From contig JALHQM010000001.1 in the NCBI GenBank assembly GCA_022841965.1, positions 67,868 through 131,867 of the forward strand: 64,000 nucleotides of DNA. The letters are read 5' to 3'. Both the position numbers and the translations under genes were made by a program. This DNA is from Hyphomicrobium sp. GTDB lineage: Bacteria > Pseudomonadota > Alphaproteobacteria > Rhizobiales > Hyphomicrobiaceae. Below the pieces are notes generated by a model. That model searched no databases. It saw nothing but the letters and a program-made list of their open reading frames with translations, and was not told the DNA's origin. Shown here in pieces: positions 1 to 8,168 of the stretch (position 1 is the stretch's first letter; the number at the start of each line of letters is the position of its first letter).

Positions 1-357
1 CCCTGCGTGTTCGACGGCCCCATCAACGGCGAGAGCTTCCGCGCCTACGTCGAGCAGCTTCTTGTCCCCACACTCAGGCGCGGCGACATCGTCGTCATGG
101 ACAATCTCGGTTCACACAAGAGCGGTGCAATCCGAAAGGCGATCAGGGCTGCCGGCGCGCGCCTCTTCTACCTTCCGCCCTACTCGCCCGACTTGAACCC
201 CATCGAGCAGGTCTTCGCCAAGCTGAAGACCCTGCTGCGAAAGGCTGACGAACGCACCATGGAGGCCGTGTGGAAGAGGATCGGAGCCCTCCTCGGATGC
301 TTCACGCCCAACGAATGCGCCAACTACTTCCGCAACAGCGGTTACGCTTCAATCTGA
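1..357 (+). mobile_element. IS630-family transposase, C-terminal part (cut by window edge)
   Basis: The frame is open from the first base, so only the last ~118 residues are present. It carries the C-terminal half of an IS630/DDE_3 (Tc1-mariner-like) catalytic domain: the second Asp in [11 protein letters not shown] and the final Glu in [16 protein letters not shown]. It ends in [13 protein letters not shown], which closely matches the relic ending near 6429. IS630 elements move by cut-and-paste into TA dinucleotides. The sequence just after the stop ends in CTAG, as does the relic, so the terminal repeat probably lies there. The first catalytic Asp lies outside the window. Confidence 0.9.
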
Positions 358-369
358 GTCAGAAAGGCT

Positions 370-1773
370 CTAGTGGCCGGAATGTCCACTCGGCTTGATC
401 GCTTTGACCTCAATTTCGGTCGGTGGCGAGGCGGATGCCGGTGCCGCGGGTGCACGAACTGGGTCGGCGAGCTTCGCCGGATCGCCGGTCCACTTGTAGG
501 CCACGGTTCCTTCCGGATTTTTGTACCACCCTGGATCTCTGTAATCGTTGCGATCGAGCCCGTCGCGGACTTTGACAACCGAAAACATTCCGCCCATTTC
601 GACTGGGCCGAACTGTGCGAATCCGGTCATCATTGGTAGTGTGTTGTCAGGCAGCGGCATTTCCATTTCGCCCATGTCCGCCATGCCTGCCCCGCCCATC
701 GGCATGTAGCCTTTGACCATTCCGCTCATGCGCTTCTTCAGCTCAGATTGATCGACGCCGATAAACGTTCTCAAATCGTGCCCCATGGTATTCATCGTGT
801 GATGTGACTTGTGGCAGTGTATCGCCCAATCCCCCTCATAGATGGCGTCGAATTCATAGGCGCGCATCTGCCCGACCGCGCAGTCGATCGTGACCTCAGG
901 CCAGCGCGATTCAGGCCGTGTCCATCCGCCGTCCGTGCATGTCACCTCGAAGTGATAGCCGTGCATGTGGATTGGATGATTTGTCATCGTCAGGTTTCCG
1001 AAACGTACGCGTACCCGATCGCCCTTGCCCACGACCAGCGGATCAATGCCAGGAAACACGCGACTGTTCCAACTCCACAAGTTGAAGTTCAACATCTGCG
1101 CGATGCGCGGGACGTATGAGCCTGGATCGATATCATAGGCGTTGAGCAGAAACACGAAGTCGCGATCGACGCGCATGAACTTAGGGTCTTTAGGATGAAC
1201 GACGAAAAAGCCCATCATGCCCATCGCCATCTGGACCATTTCATCGGCGTGTGGGTGGTACATGAAGGTGCCGGACTTGGCGATCTGCCACTCGTAAACG
1301 TACGTTTCTCCAGGCTTGATGTGCGGCTGGTTGAGCCCGCCAACACCGTCCATGCCGCTTGGCAAGATCTGTCCGTGCCAGTGGATTGTCGTATGCTCGG
1401 GTAGATTGTTGGTGACAAAGATGCGAACCTTGTCGCCTTCGACAACCTCAATCGTCGGGCCGGGTGATTGCCCATTGTAGCCCCACAAATGCGCTTTCAT
1501 GCCCGGCGCCATTTCGCGCACGACGGGTTCGGCGACGAGATGGAACTCTTTCCATTCGCCATTGATCCTCGGCGCCAGCGTCCAGCCGTTTAGCGTCACG
1601 ACAGGCTGATAATCATGTCCGGTCGTTGGAGCGACCGGCGGTTGGGTTGCCGCAGATGTCTGGAACTGTGCTTCGGGAACAGCTGCGTGAGCCGGGCGGC
1701 CGGTCACTTTGGCAGCCCCCAGCAGCGCAAGACCGCCAGTGGCCGCCATCATATCTCTGCGCGTAACAAGCAT
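370..1773 (-). CDS. Multicopper oxidase with Tat signal (CopA/CueO-like)
   Basis: This 467-residue periplasmic protein probably oxidises Cu(I) or another substrate with O2. The start chosen is the ATG at 1773, which has AAAGGA 8 bases upstream; an in-frame ATG 10 codons earlier lacks a ribosome site. The N-terminus (VTRRDMMAATGG) is a twin-arginine signal. Copper-ligand motifs are visible in order: HWHG, HPHAD (where HSH is usual), HPIHMHG and HCHKSHHTMNTM. A Met-rich stretch (MPMGGAGMADMGEMEMP) lies near the C-terminus, as in copper-handling oxidases. It is third in a minus-strand operon, 19 bases after the TolC-type gene. The substrate cannot be fixed from sequence. Confidence 0.92.
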   Translation of the reverse strand: MLVTRRDMMAATGGLALLGAAKVTGRPAHAAVPEAQFQTSAATQPPVAPTTGHDYQPVVTLNGWTLAPRINGEWKEFHLVAEPVVREMAPGMKAHLWGYNGQSPGPTIEVVEGDKVRIFVTNNLPEHTTIHWHGQILPSGMDGVGGLNQPHIKPGETYVYEWQIAKSGTFMYHPHADEMVQMAMGMMGFFVVHPKDPKFMRVDRDFVFLLNAYDIDPGSYVPRIAQMLNFNLWSWNSRVFPGIDPLVVGKGDRVRVRFGNLTMTNHPIHMHGYHFEVTCTDGGWTRPESRWPEVTIDCAVGQMRAYEFDAIYEGDWAIHCHKSHHTMNTMGHDLRTFIGVDQSELKKRMSGMVKGYMPMGGAGMADMGEMEMPLPDNTLPMMTGFAQFGPVEMGGMFSVVKVRDGLDRNDYRDPGWYKNPEGTVAYKWTGDPAKLADPVRAPAAPASASPPTEIEVKAIKPSGHSGH

Positions 1774-1792
1774 ATCTTGGGTCCTTTCGTCA

Positions 1793-3283
1793 TTATCCAC
1801 CACCGGCGCCGGGCGCTATGGCTTGAGCTGACGCTGTCTCTCGTCCACCGACCACTGCGGTGTGGAGATCAACCTTGGCCAACCAGAAATCCCGCCGGGC
1901 ATTGACCGCCAGTATGTTCGCATCGATGCGCGCTCTTGCGTCAGTCAGCAGCGCAAACACATCGACAAGCATGCCATTGTAATTGAGAAGCGTCTGTTCG
2001 CTGATGATTTGGCGTAACGGTAAGATTTCACGTTCGTAGTGACGCACCACGTCGTAGTTTCCGCGGTAGGCCTGATAGGCTTGACGGGCTTCGGAGCGGA
2101 CGTTGACGGCCTTATCAATAACGCGGTTGACAGCGCCCATGTAAATTTCCTCTGCCCGGCGCATGCGCACTTCCCCGAAATCATAGATCGGGATTTGAAA
2201 ATCGACATCAAGACCGCGCCAGCGGATTTTTTCGGTTCGCCGGGCCGTCGTCTTAGTGAGGCTGGGACCCGGCGCGAGCGTGTAATCGACATCAGTCACA
2301 TCGGCTTTTTCAAGCCGGCGAATGCCGCGCACATCCAGGACGTCGACAAAGCGCGTTGTGTGCGTCAAACCGAATTCCTTTGCCAGGATCGCCACCTCCA
2401 TGCGGGCAATCTCTAGGTCAACTCGACACAAGATCGCCTCGGTCTCGATATCATTGTCGACTTTCGGTTTTGGCGGCAGGGCGGGGAGCTTGTCCGGCAG
2501 CTTGTACTTGATCTGCGCGCCCCAAAGCCCAAGCGCCTGGTTCAGGCGTTCGCGCTCGAGACGCTGACTGAGACGTGCTTGCGCCAGCTGGCCACCCACT
2601 TCGGCCGTGAAAGCATGCTCTCGCGCCTGATCGAGCTTGGCCATGCCGCCGGTCTCGCCTAGTTTCTTGGCAAAATCTGATACGGTCTCGGCCGACATGA
2701 GCGCCTGATCGAGCAGCTTTACGAGTTCGTTTGCTGCGACCGCGCGATAGTAAGCGCGCCTTGCGTCAGCTGCGATCCTGAGCGTCGCCTCGGCCGCACG
2801 CTGTTGCGCCTGGAGGAAGCGATCCTCGGCAATTTCGCGCCGCCGCGGCAGCGTGAGCAGGCTCAGTACGTTTTGTAAAATCTGCGCTTCGAGTTCGATC
2901 GAGGACGGCTGCACGAGCCGCGACAATGTAACAACCGGTGACGGTGGCAAACTGGCCTCGACCATCACGGCTTCGGATACGCCCAACTCGTTATACGCGG
3001 CTTGAAGGGCGCGATTGTTCAGAAGAGCAATCCTGACGGCGGCGTCTGCGGTCATCGTGCGCGACAACAGGTCGGCAACCTTTGCCTGAGCGGCGGCGGC
3101 CTCGTCCTTGCTCCGTATTTTGGTAACGTGTTCGCCAATCGCGCCCGTCGTGAAAGCGTTGACGATACTCATGCCCCCATCAGGCGAGAAGTTTGCACAA
3201 CCGCTAAGGAGGAGAATAGATGTCAGTGACGGCGATATCACGCGGAACCTCGTACGCATTGTACAACGTCGGCTTGAAATCAT
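1793..3283 (-). CDS. TolC/CusC-family outer membrane efflux channel
   Basis: A protein of about 496 residues of the outer membrane factor family, which forms the exit duct of tripartite pumps. The N-terminus has a signal ending in the lipobox LLSGC, so it should be an outer-membrane lipoprotein. The rest is Ala/Leu/Gln/Arg-rich helical sequence with the repeated OEP layout. No RND pump is adjacent; its partners may be the Cus or Czc systems elsewhere in the window. Two starts are possible: ATG at 3283, with a run of 11 G eight bases upstream that could act as the ribosome site, or ATG at 3259, just before RTRFRV. The G-run makes expression potentially phase-variable. Confidence 0.88.
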   Translation of the reverse strand: MISSRRCTMRTRFRVISPSLTSILLLSGCANFSPDGGMSIVNAFTTGAIGEHVTKIRSKDEAAAAQAKVADLLSRTMTADAAVRIALLNNRALQAAYNELGVSEAVMVEASLPPSPVVTLSRLVQPSSIELEAQILQNVLSLLTLPRRREIAEDRFLQAQQRAAEATLRIAADARRAYYRAVAANELVKLLDQALMSAETVSDFAKKLGETGGMAKLDQAREHAFTAEVGGQLAQARLSQRLERERLNQALGLWGAQIKYKLPDKLPALPPKPKVDNDIETEAILCRVDLEIARMEVAILAKEFGLTHTTRFVDVLDVRGIRRLEKADVTDVDYTLAPGPSLTKTTARRTEKIRWRGLDVDFQIPIYDFGEVRMRRAEEIYMGAVNRVIDKAVNVRSEARQAYQAYRGNYDVVRHYEREILPLRQIISEQTLLNYNGMLVDVFALLTDARARIDANILAVNARRDFWLAKVDLHTAVVGGRETASAQAIAPGAGGG

Positions 3284-3291
3284 CAGCTCGT

Positions 3292-3302
3292 CCCCCCCCC
3301 CC
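3292..3302. repeat. Homopolymer tract C11 in the translation-start region
   Basis: Eleven C on the plus strand (G11 in the sense of the TolC-type gene) end 8 bases before its ATG at 3283. The tract sits where the Shine-Dalgarno sequence should be, so slippage would alter ribosome binding or spacing. Confidence 0.8.
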
Positions 3303-3357
3303 GGTCTGCTCAGACCTGCCGTGCTTGCCTCAGCGGTCACGGCAGCCGGCATTAAAT

Positions 3358-3672
3358 CTAGTGCTGCATGCCCGGCATCGGTGCCATTGCAGGCGGCTCA
3401 GGCGGCGGTGCCGGCGGCGCTTGTGGCTGCTGCTGTTGCGGTTCGACGGGTGCGGCCTCTAGAGGTGAGACACGCCGGTTGATGTCGCCCCAAGGCAAAG
3501 GTTCGACGGGTCGGTAACTCTTGACACCTGTGACTACCGATCCGTAGCCGCTGCTCGGAACTTCAATGGGTTCGTCCGGCATTGGACCCGAATTGGGCCA
3601 GTCAGGTGCGCTGCTTCCCCACCCAGTCAAGAGGACGCTTAAAGCCGCCAAGATGGTTGTCCGTTGGAGCAC
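3358..3672 (-). CDS. Small exported Pro/Gln-rich protein, lipobox-like signal without the cysteine
   Basis: 104 residues, first gene of the minus-strand operon with the TolC-type channel and the multicopper oxidase. The N-terminus looks like a lipoprotein signal, but the expected cysteine is tryptophan (LLTGWGSS instead of LLTGCGSS), one base from a Cys codon. The mature part has a short ordered region (SYRPVEPLPWGDINRR) followed by a Pro/Gln/Ala/Met-rich tail ending in MAPMPGMQH that could bind copper. No family is recognised. It may now be cleaved by signal peptidase I or stay membrane-anchored. Confidence 0.65.
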   Translation of the reverse strand: MLQRTTILAALSVLLTGWGSSAPDWPNSGPMPDEPIEVPSSGYGSVVTGVKSYRPVEPLPWGDINRRVSPLEAAPVEPQQQQPQAPPAPPPEPPAMAPMPGMQH

Positions 3673-3982
3673 AGAGTACCTCCAATCTGCATCGTCAGTG
3701 TCGAGCCGGAATCAGATTCTATCGAACAGTAGGATGGACGGCGCTACCATGTGTTGTGAAATTGTTACGGTTTGTTTCAGCGGCATTCTCGCAACATCGT
3801 ACTGTGGGTTTTGTTGAAGTGCCCGGGTCAGCGGAGTAAATGGTCGGATTGAGGCTCCTTCGGCAGTCGTTCCGCTCGGCTGCAATTCCCGCTGGGGGCG
3901 AACGGCGGGAACCGCGCGATTGTTGACCCGCAGAGCACGCCGCGAGGATTGGGTCTGATTTTTGCTTATTTGGAGGCAGTCA
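3673..3982. promoter_or_regulatory. Divergent promoter region with 10-bp-phased GTTAC/GTTTC repeat
   Basis: The region lies between the copper operon (minus) and the response regulator gene (plus). A direct repeat GTTAC-N5-GTTTC starts at 3764 and 3774. Ten-base phasing is typical of OmpR-family operators. Similar GTTAC-N5-GTTAC pairs, read on the minus strand, occur at 22829-22843 and 29727-29741. No sigma70 core promoter is obvious. Confidence 0.4.
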
Positions 3983-4711
3983 ATGGGGTTCGAGCCACAC
4001 GTTCTCGTTGTTGATGATGATCGTGGGATACGAGAGCTTCTGTCACGGTATCTGCGGAAGAACGGCTTGCGCGTTGACGTGGCGGCCAATGGCCGTGAAA
4101 TGGAATCTCGACTGAGCGAATCCAAGATAGACTTGGTGGTCCTTGATCGGGTCATGCCGGGTGAAGATGGGCTGACGCTCTGCCGCGATTTAAGAAGTCA
4201 TAGTCGCGTTCCGATCATTATGCTGACGCTTCTCGGGGCGGACACGGATCGAATATCGGGCTTGCAGATGGGCGCCGACGACTATGTGCAGAAGCCGTTC
4301 AATCCCGAGGAACTCTTGGCTCGCATCAGGGCTGTCTTGCGGCGCGCCAACGAACTTCCCCTGCAGGCGGCTCTGAAAAAGGACGCTGTGCTCAGGTTCG
4401 CTGGATGGACGCTGGATCTGGGCCAACGTCGCCTCCTGACGCCAGCTGGCGCTAAGGTTGCGCTAACGGATGGGGAATTCGACCTGTTGGTTGCATTCGC
4501 CGAGCATCCCCAAGTCCCATTGTCTCGTGATCAACTTCTCGATCTGGCCCGGGGACGCGAGGCCGCCGCATTTGACCGCGGGATTGACATGCAGATAACG
4601 CGCCTGAGGAGAAAGATCGAAGCCGATCCCGCAGAGCCTGAGTTCATCAAGACAATCCGCAACAAGGGGTATGTGTTTACCCCGAAGGTGTTTGAGCAGG
4701 CGAATGTATAA
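3983..4711 (+). CDS. OmpR-family response regulator
   Basis: 242 residues. The receiver domain (about 1-120) has the acidic pocket VVDDD, the phospho-acceptor Asp55 in LDRVMPGEDG and the conserved Lys in QKPF. The C-terminal winged helix (about 145-240) has TDGEFDLLVAF and the recognition part RLRRKIEADP, ending in TIRNKGYVF. The ATG at 3983 is chosen because GGAGG lies 6 bases upstream; the ATG at 3962 has none. The last 8 bases overlap the kinase gene, so the two are translationally coupled. Its position next to the multicopper-oxidase operon suggests a copper or envelope signal; this is inference. Confidence 0.93.
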   Translation: MGFEPHVLVVDDDRGIRELLSRYLRKNGLRVDVAANGREMESRLSESKIDLVVLDRVMPGEDGLTLCRDLRSHSRVPIIMLTLLGADTDRISGLQMGADDYVQKPFNPEELLARIRAVLRRANELPLQAALKKDAVLRFAGWTLDLGQRRLLTPAGAKVALTDGEFDLLVAFAEHPQVPLSRDQLLDLARGREAAAFDRGIDMQITRLRRKIEADPAEPEFIKTIRNKGYVFTPKVFEQANV

Positions 4712-6107
4712 GGTTCTCGACAGTGTCCGAGGCAGGCTCCTCTTTATCGTTCTGTTATTCGCATCGATTTCGCACCTCGCCGGGCTTTGGCTCTACGTTC
4801 AGCAAAGTGATGCGTCGACAAATCTCCTGCACGATGCTCTTCTCGCAGATCGTATTTCACTCGTCTCCAAGCTCGTGGAGAAATCACCCCCTTCTGATGT
4901 CCCGGCGCTATTGGACGTATTGAGCAGTGCCGTCGTTGGCTTTTCGCTTCCGAATGAGGCTGTCGCCGGTGATAAGCTACCCGAGGGCTCGCGAGCTCAC
5001 TTGCTCGAGCACTTGTTGAGCGTGTTCCTCAATCAGCCGTCACATGACGATATTCAGATGATGTTTTCGTCATCGGGCGAGTTGGCCGGAACAGCCGCAC
5101 TCCTCAGCACCATTAACAACTCTGTCCACGAAGAAATACATCATTTGCCGGCCGCGGCGCTTGCAGAGATTCGCTCAACAGGAATTGCGGAAATACATAT
5201 CAAGCTCCGTAATGGTGTGGTGCTTCATGCAGCGGCGCCATTGCTTGGCGTTAGACCCTTTTCACTTTGGAAGATTGGCGGATCGCTGGCCATCATGCTG
5301 ATCATGATTTTGCCGCTAGCGATTTGGATACTCTCTCGCTGGACCGCGCCCCTGACGGTTCTTGCGTTAGCGGCGGAACGCTTGGGAAGAGATATTCATG
5401 CTCCGCCCTTGAGTGAGGACGGACTCTTGGAAGTTCGAACTACCGCGCATGCCTTCAACATTATGCAAGAGCGAATCCGGCAGCTTGTCCAGGATCGCAT
5501 CGCAATCGGTGCCGCAATTGCTCATGACCTTGGCACGCCGGTGACGCGGCTTTGCTTGCGCGCCCAAGAGATTGCTGATGTCGAGACACGGGAACTTATT
5601 CTTGGCGAACTCAGTCAATTGCGCCGTATGATTATCGAGACACTGTCCTTTGCTCGCATGGATCTCACTGCTGAGAAAACCGAGATTGTCGATTTGACGT
5701 CTTTGGTCCAACGCGTGTGTGACTCCCAAGCTGATGTCGGCGGGGATGTGGTCGTCGATGGGCCAGCGCACGGTGTCACTCGAACCAAGCCAATGGCACT
5801 GCACAGGATACTCTCCAACGTAATCGAAAACGCGGTAAAATATGGCAAACGCGCTCGTGTGGCGATTGTTGAACACAATCAGTCTTTCGAACTTATAATC
5901 GATGATGATGGTCCAGGGATACCGGAGGCTATGCTCACAGAGGTCTTCGAGCCATTTCGGCGCCTCCAGCAAGAAGAGAATGGGACGCAGGGGACCGGCC
6001 TTGGCCTAACAGCGGCGCGCAGCTTGGTAAAAAGCATAGGTGGCGAGATCACCCTAGGCAATCGCCCCGAGGGCGGACTTAGGGTTTCAATTCATCTTCC
6101 AAAGTAG
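4704..6107 (+). CDS. Sensor histidine kinase
   Basis: 467 residues, partner of the overlapping response regulator gene. There is a transmembrane helix at about 8-30, a periplasmic sensor of about 150 residues, and a second helix (SLAIMLIMILPLAIWIL) followed by a HAMP-like linker. The dimerisation/phosphoacceptor motif IAHDLGTPVTRL places the phosphorylated His at 274. The catalytic domain has the N box (SNVIENAVKYG), G1 (DDDGPGIP) and G2 (GTGLGL). The HDLGTP variant of the H box is common in alphaproteobacterial kinases. The sensor domain is not recognised and has no obvious metal-binding cluster, so the signal is unknown. Confidence 0.92.
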   Translation: MYKVLDSVRGRLLFIVLLFASISHLAGLWLYVQQSDASTNLLHDALLADRISLVSKLVEKSPPSDVPALLDVLSSAVVGFSLPNEAVAGDKLPEGSRAHLLEHLLSVFLNQPSHDDIQMMFSSSGELAGTAALLSTINNSVHEEIHHLPAAALAEIRSTGIAEIHIKLRNGVVLHAAAPLLGVRPFSLWKIGGSLAIMLIMILPLAIWILSRWTAPLTVLALAAERLGRDIHAPPLSEDGLLEVRTTAHAFNIMQERIRQLVQDRIAIGAAIAHDLGTPVTRLCLRAQEIADVETRELILGELSQLRRMIIETLSFARMDLTAEKTEIVDLTSLVQRVCDSQADVGGDVVVDGPAHGVTRTKPMALHRILSNVIENAVKYGKRARVAIVEHNQSFELIIDDDGPGIPEAMLTEVFEPFRRLQQEENGTQGTGLGLTAARSLVKSIGGEITLGNRPEGGLRVSIHLPK

Positions 6108-6199
6108 AACTGTATCCAGTCCAAGATAAAGTACTGTGTTCACTGCAAGCCACCTACAGCTTTGCAAGTTGCTCAAAGCGGTCGCAGCGAGTTCGGTTC

Positions 6200-6429
6200 A
6201 TGGGACACGGGCCGCCGCCAAGCCGATGGGCGGCAAGCGGACGTTGCTGGACCAACACGACCGCGACTGCTGCTCGAGGGGTTGCGAGAGAAGCTCGATG
6301 CGAAGCCGAGGAGCGCAGCATCGCAGGCCTCGTCATGGCATCGGTGGCTGGTCATTTCTTGCCGGCCAAGTGCGCAACGTTTTTCCGCAACAGCGGAAGC
6401 GCTTCGATGTCAGCTGGGACGGCATCTAG
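6200..6429 (+). pseudogene. IS630 transposase 3'-end relic
   Basis: A reading frame here ends in FLPAKCATFFRNSGSASM, which aligns with [19 protein letters not shown] at the end of the transposase at 1-357. Upstream of this the similarity to a catalytic domain is lost, so only the 3' end survives, degraded. The relic ends at GGCATCTAG, comparable to the sequence just after the element at the left edge. It marks an old insertion between the two-component genes and the small secreted protein genes. Confidence 0.6.
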
Positions 6430-6569
6430 GATGCACGCAATCATTTGAAACAATCCCGCAAACTCCATGTAGCGATGCTCCCTCAAAAAGCGATCCGACG
6501 CAAATCACCAAGCGGCCGTGCTCCGACTCTGGGAGACGGCGTGGTGACAGAAAAAGGGAGTTTTTCAGT

Positions 6570-6809
6570 ATGTTGAATATTTCGAGAATTGCTGTCGTCG
6601 CCCTGGCCGCCGGCATGATCGCGGGGCCGGTACAGGCATCAACCGTGTGGCACTTCCCGTACAAGGGGGCACCGTTCGCCATGTCTCATGCGGGACCACG
6701 ATCAGAATCTCCCAAGCCGAAGCGCCGAGGAAACAAACGTCGCGACCGGGTAAGTACCACGAGTGGGCAACTGACGATTGCGAGCCATAAGCCGCCTTAC
6801 CATCCTTGA
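6570..6809 (+). CDS. Small secreted basic protein, unknown
   Basis: 79 residues. GGGAG lies 9 bases before the ATG. Residues 1-21 form a clear signal peptide (ISRIAVVALAAGMIAGPVQAS, cut after VQA). The mature part of about 58 residues is basic (PKPKRRGNKRRDR) and begins TVWHFPYKGAPF. No family is recognised. It lies just after the IS630 relic and before another small secreted protein; both may be periplasmic accessory proteins of the copper block. Confidence 0.55.
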   Translation: MLNISRIAVVALAAGMIAGPVQASTVWHFPYKGAPFAMSHAGPRSESPKPKRRGNKRRDRVSTTSGQLTIASHKPPYHP

Positions 6810-6954
6810 AGGCAGGCGCACATCCGGTCGGCACTCGACGCTATAAAATACGAGGTCGGGCTGTCTGATTAGATTTGCAAAGAAACGAACCCTCGGCCGT
6901 GATTTTGCTCCACTACGGCCCTGGTAAGTTCAAGGAGCAGATAAGGAGTTGAAC

Positions 6955-7227
6955 ATGAGAGTTGCTAAGCAAAGGAAGGCCGTTGTTGCGCTTGCCGCTT
7001 TAGGTCTGGTAGCCGGGTTTGCGCCAAGTGCCATGGCGGCGTCGCCCGAGGAGGTCGCAAGATGTAAGGCGATGGTGGAAAAAATGGGAGCCCCGGCCCC
7101 GCACGACCACGGCAAGGATAAAACCGGAGCACCGAACGCGATGACGTCAGAGCATGTTCGGTGTAAGGAAATTCTTGCACAGCCGGCCCATGGGCATAAG
7201 GAAGGCTCCAAGCACGAACAGAAGTAG
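6955..7227 (+). CDS. Small periplasmic protein with His-rich tail, unknown
   Basis: 90 residues. The ATG at 6955 has AAGGAG 6 bases upstream and is preferred to the in-frame TTG two codons earlier. A signal peptide ends at AMA-AS. The mature part has two similar segments (VARCKAMVEKMG and VRCKEILAQP), each with one Cys, and His-containing stretches (APHDHGKDK, PAHGHKEGSKHEQK), suggesting metal binding. A strong terminator follows. No family is recognised. Confidence 0.75.
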   Translation: MRVAKQRKAVVALAALGLVAGFAPSAMAASPEEVARCKAMVEKMGAPAPHDHGKDKTGAPNAMTSEHVRCKEILAQPAHGHKEGSKHEQK

Positions 7228-7254
7228 CTGTCGTCGATTTGAGACGCGGCTTTC

Positions 7255-7286
7255 GTCGAGGCATCGCCACGCGGCGATGCCTCGAC
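7255..7286 (+). terminator. Perfect 14-bp hairpin terminator
   Basis: Arms 7255-7268 and 7273-7286 are perfectly complementary (GTCGAGGCATCGCC / GGCGATGCCTCGAC) around a 4-base loop. The hairpin lies 28 bases after the stop of the His-rich protein gene and is followed by GCTTTTG. Confidence 0.85.
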
Positions 7287-7361
7287 AGTGCTTTTGTCGG
7301 TTTAGGTGGATTATCAATCGACGTGACGAGGGGTTACGCCCTATGCGGCGGCGATAGTTTC

Positions 7362-7396
7362 TCTGGCCTAGTCAACGTTCTTCTGGCCTAGTCAAC
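7362..7396. repeat. Two 15-bp direct repeats, 20-bp period
   Basis: TCTGGCCTAGTCAAC occurs at 7362-7376 and again at 7382-7396, two full helical turns apart. It lies in a gene-free stretch and could be an operator or recombination site. No function can be read from it. Confidence 0.6.
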
Positions 7397-7501
7397 AAAG
7401 TCTCGCTGGTAGACCTACTGCGATCTACAAAAATCCTCCGATTTTTTGACGTTACATTAGGTATACCGCTACTCGCGCGCCGGTTCGTTCGTCCCGAAGT
7501 T

Positions 7502-7795
7502 TTACTCTTCGAGTTCTGCAAAAGATGCTGTCGAGCAGACCTGCCTCGAGTCGTGCGGCGCCATTTCGGTGCGAACCCAAGTCAGGTCGAGAAGTGCCGC
7601 GATCGGCCGGACCTGGTGATCGTCTGGTGCGATGGCCTTAAGATCGAATGCATAGGACAGCCAGTCCTGCTCACTGTGCTCTTCTCCATCATGGAACTGC
7701 TCCGTCGTTGGCCGCCTCACCGAGACGGAAATACGGTTTGCCCGCCCTCTCAAGCCAGATCTGCAACTGAATCGGTCGTAAGCCGCCGTTGCCAT
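7502..7795 (-). CDS. Hypothetical protein, doubtful
   Basis: 97 residues with no recognised domain. A weak ribosome site (GGAAAT) precedes the ATG. An overlapping plus-strand frame is longer (about 158 residues, from 7553), so coding is not certain. The sequence is polar with an acidic middle (HDGEEHSEQDW). Apart from this the stretch 7397-8168 shows nothing convincing. Confidence 0.25.
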   Translation of the reverse strand: MATAAYDRFSCRSGLRGRANRISVSVRRPTTEQFHDGEEHSEQDWLSYAFDLKAIAPDDHQVRPIAALLDLTWVRTEMAPHDSRQVCSTASFAELEE

Positions 7796-8168
7796 GGGAT
7801 TTCCATTCTTGGTTTGTCATCTGAACGGCTAAGTAACCCTTCTACCCGGAACCTTCGCGGCACAGAGCAGTTCTTTGTGCTAGAGGATTTCTGGAATGGC
7901 AGCCGCTCAGAAGGCCAAACTTTATCGGATGATCGGCCCGCCGCACATGTGGCCCTGGGCCTAAAAGCACTCGACCGTTTGAGGCGGCATCCGTCATTAT
8001 GGCCGTATACATCGAAAGGCGGGAATTGATACGCGCCTGTGTCGGCGGCGAATGCAACGTACCGCTTGGCTTCGTCTCACTGACAGAGAACCTGATGATG
8101 GTCGGAAATGGCGGTGCGGATGGTTCTGAAGCCCATGGCAATGGCCATGGGGCCCTGACGAGGGAGAT

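Noticed and set aside
5367-5972. 201-residue minus-strand frame in the histidine kinase gene
   Set aside because: Fully inside a kinase with all catalytic boxes; no domain of its own.
7553-8029. 158-residue plus-strand frame
   Set aside because: No ribosome site, no domain, overlaps another doubtful frame; composition not protein-like.
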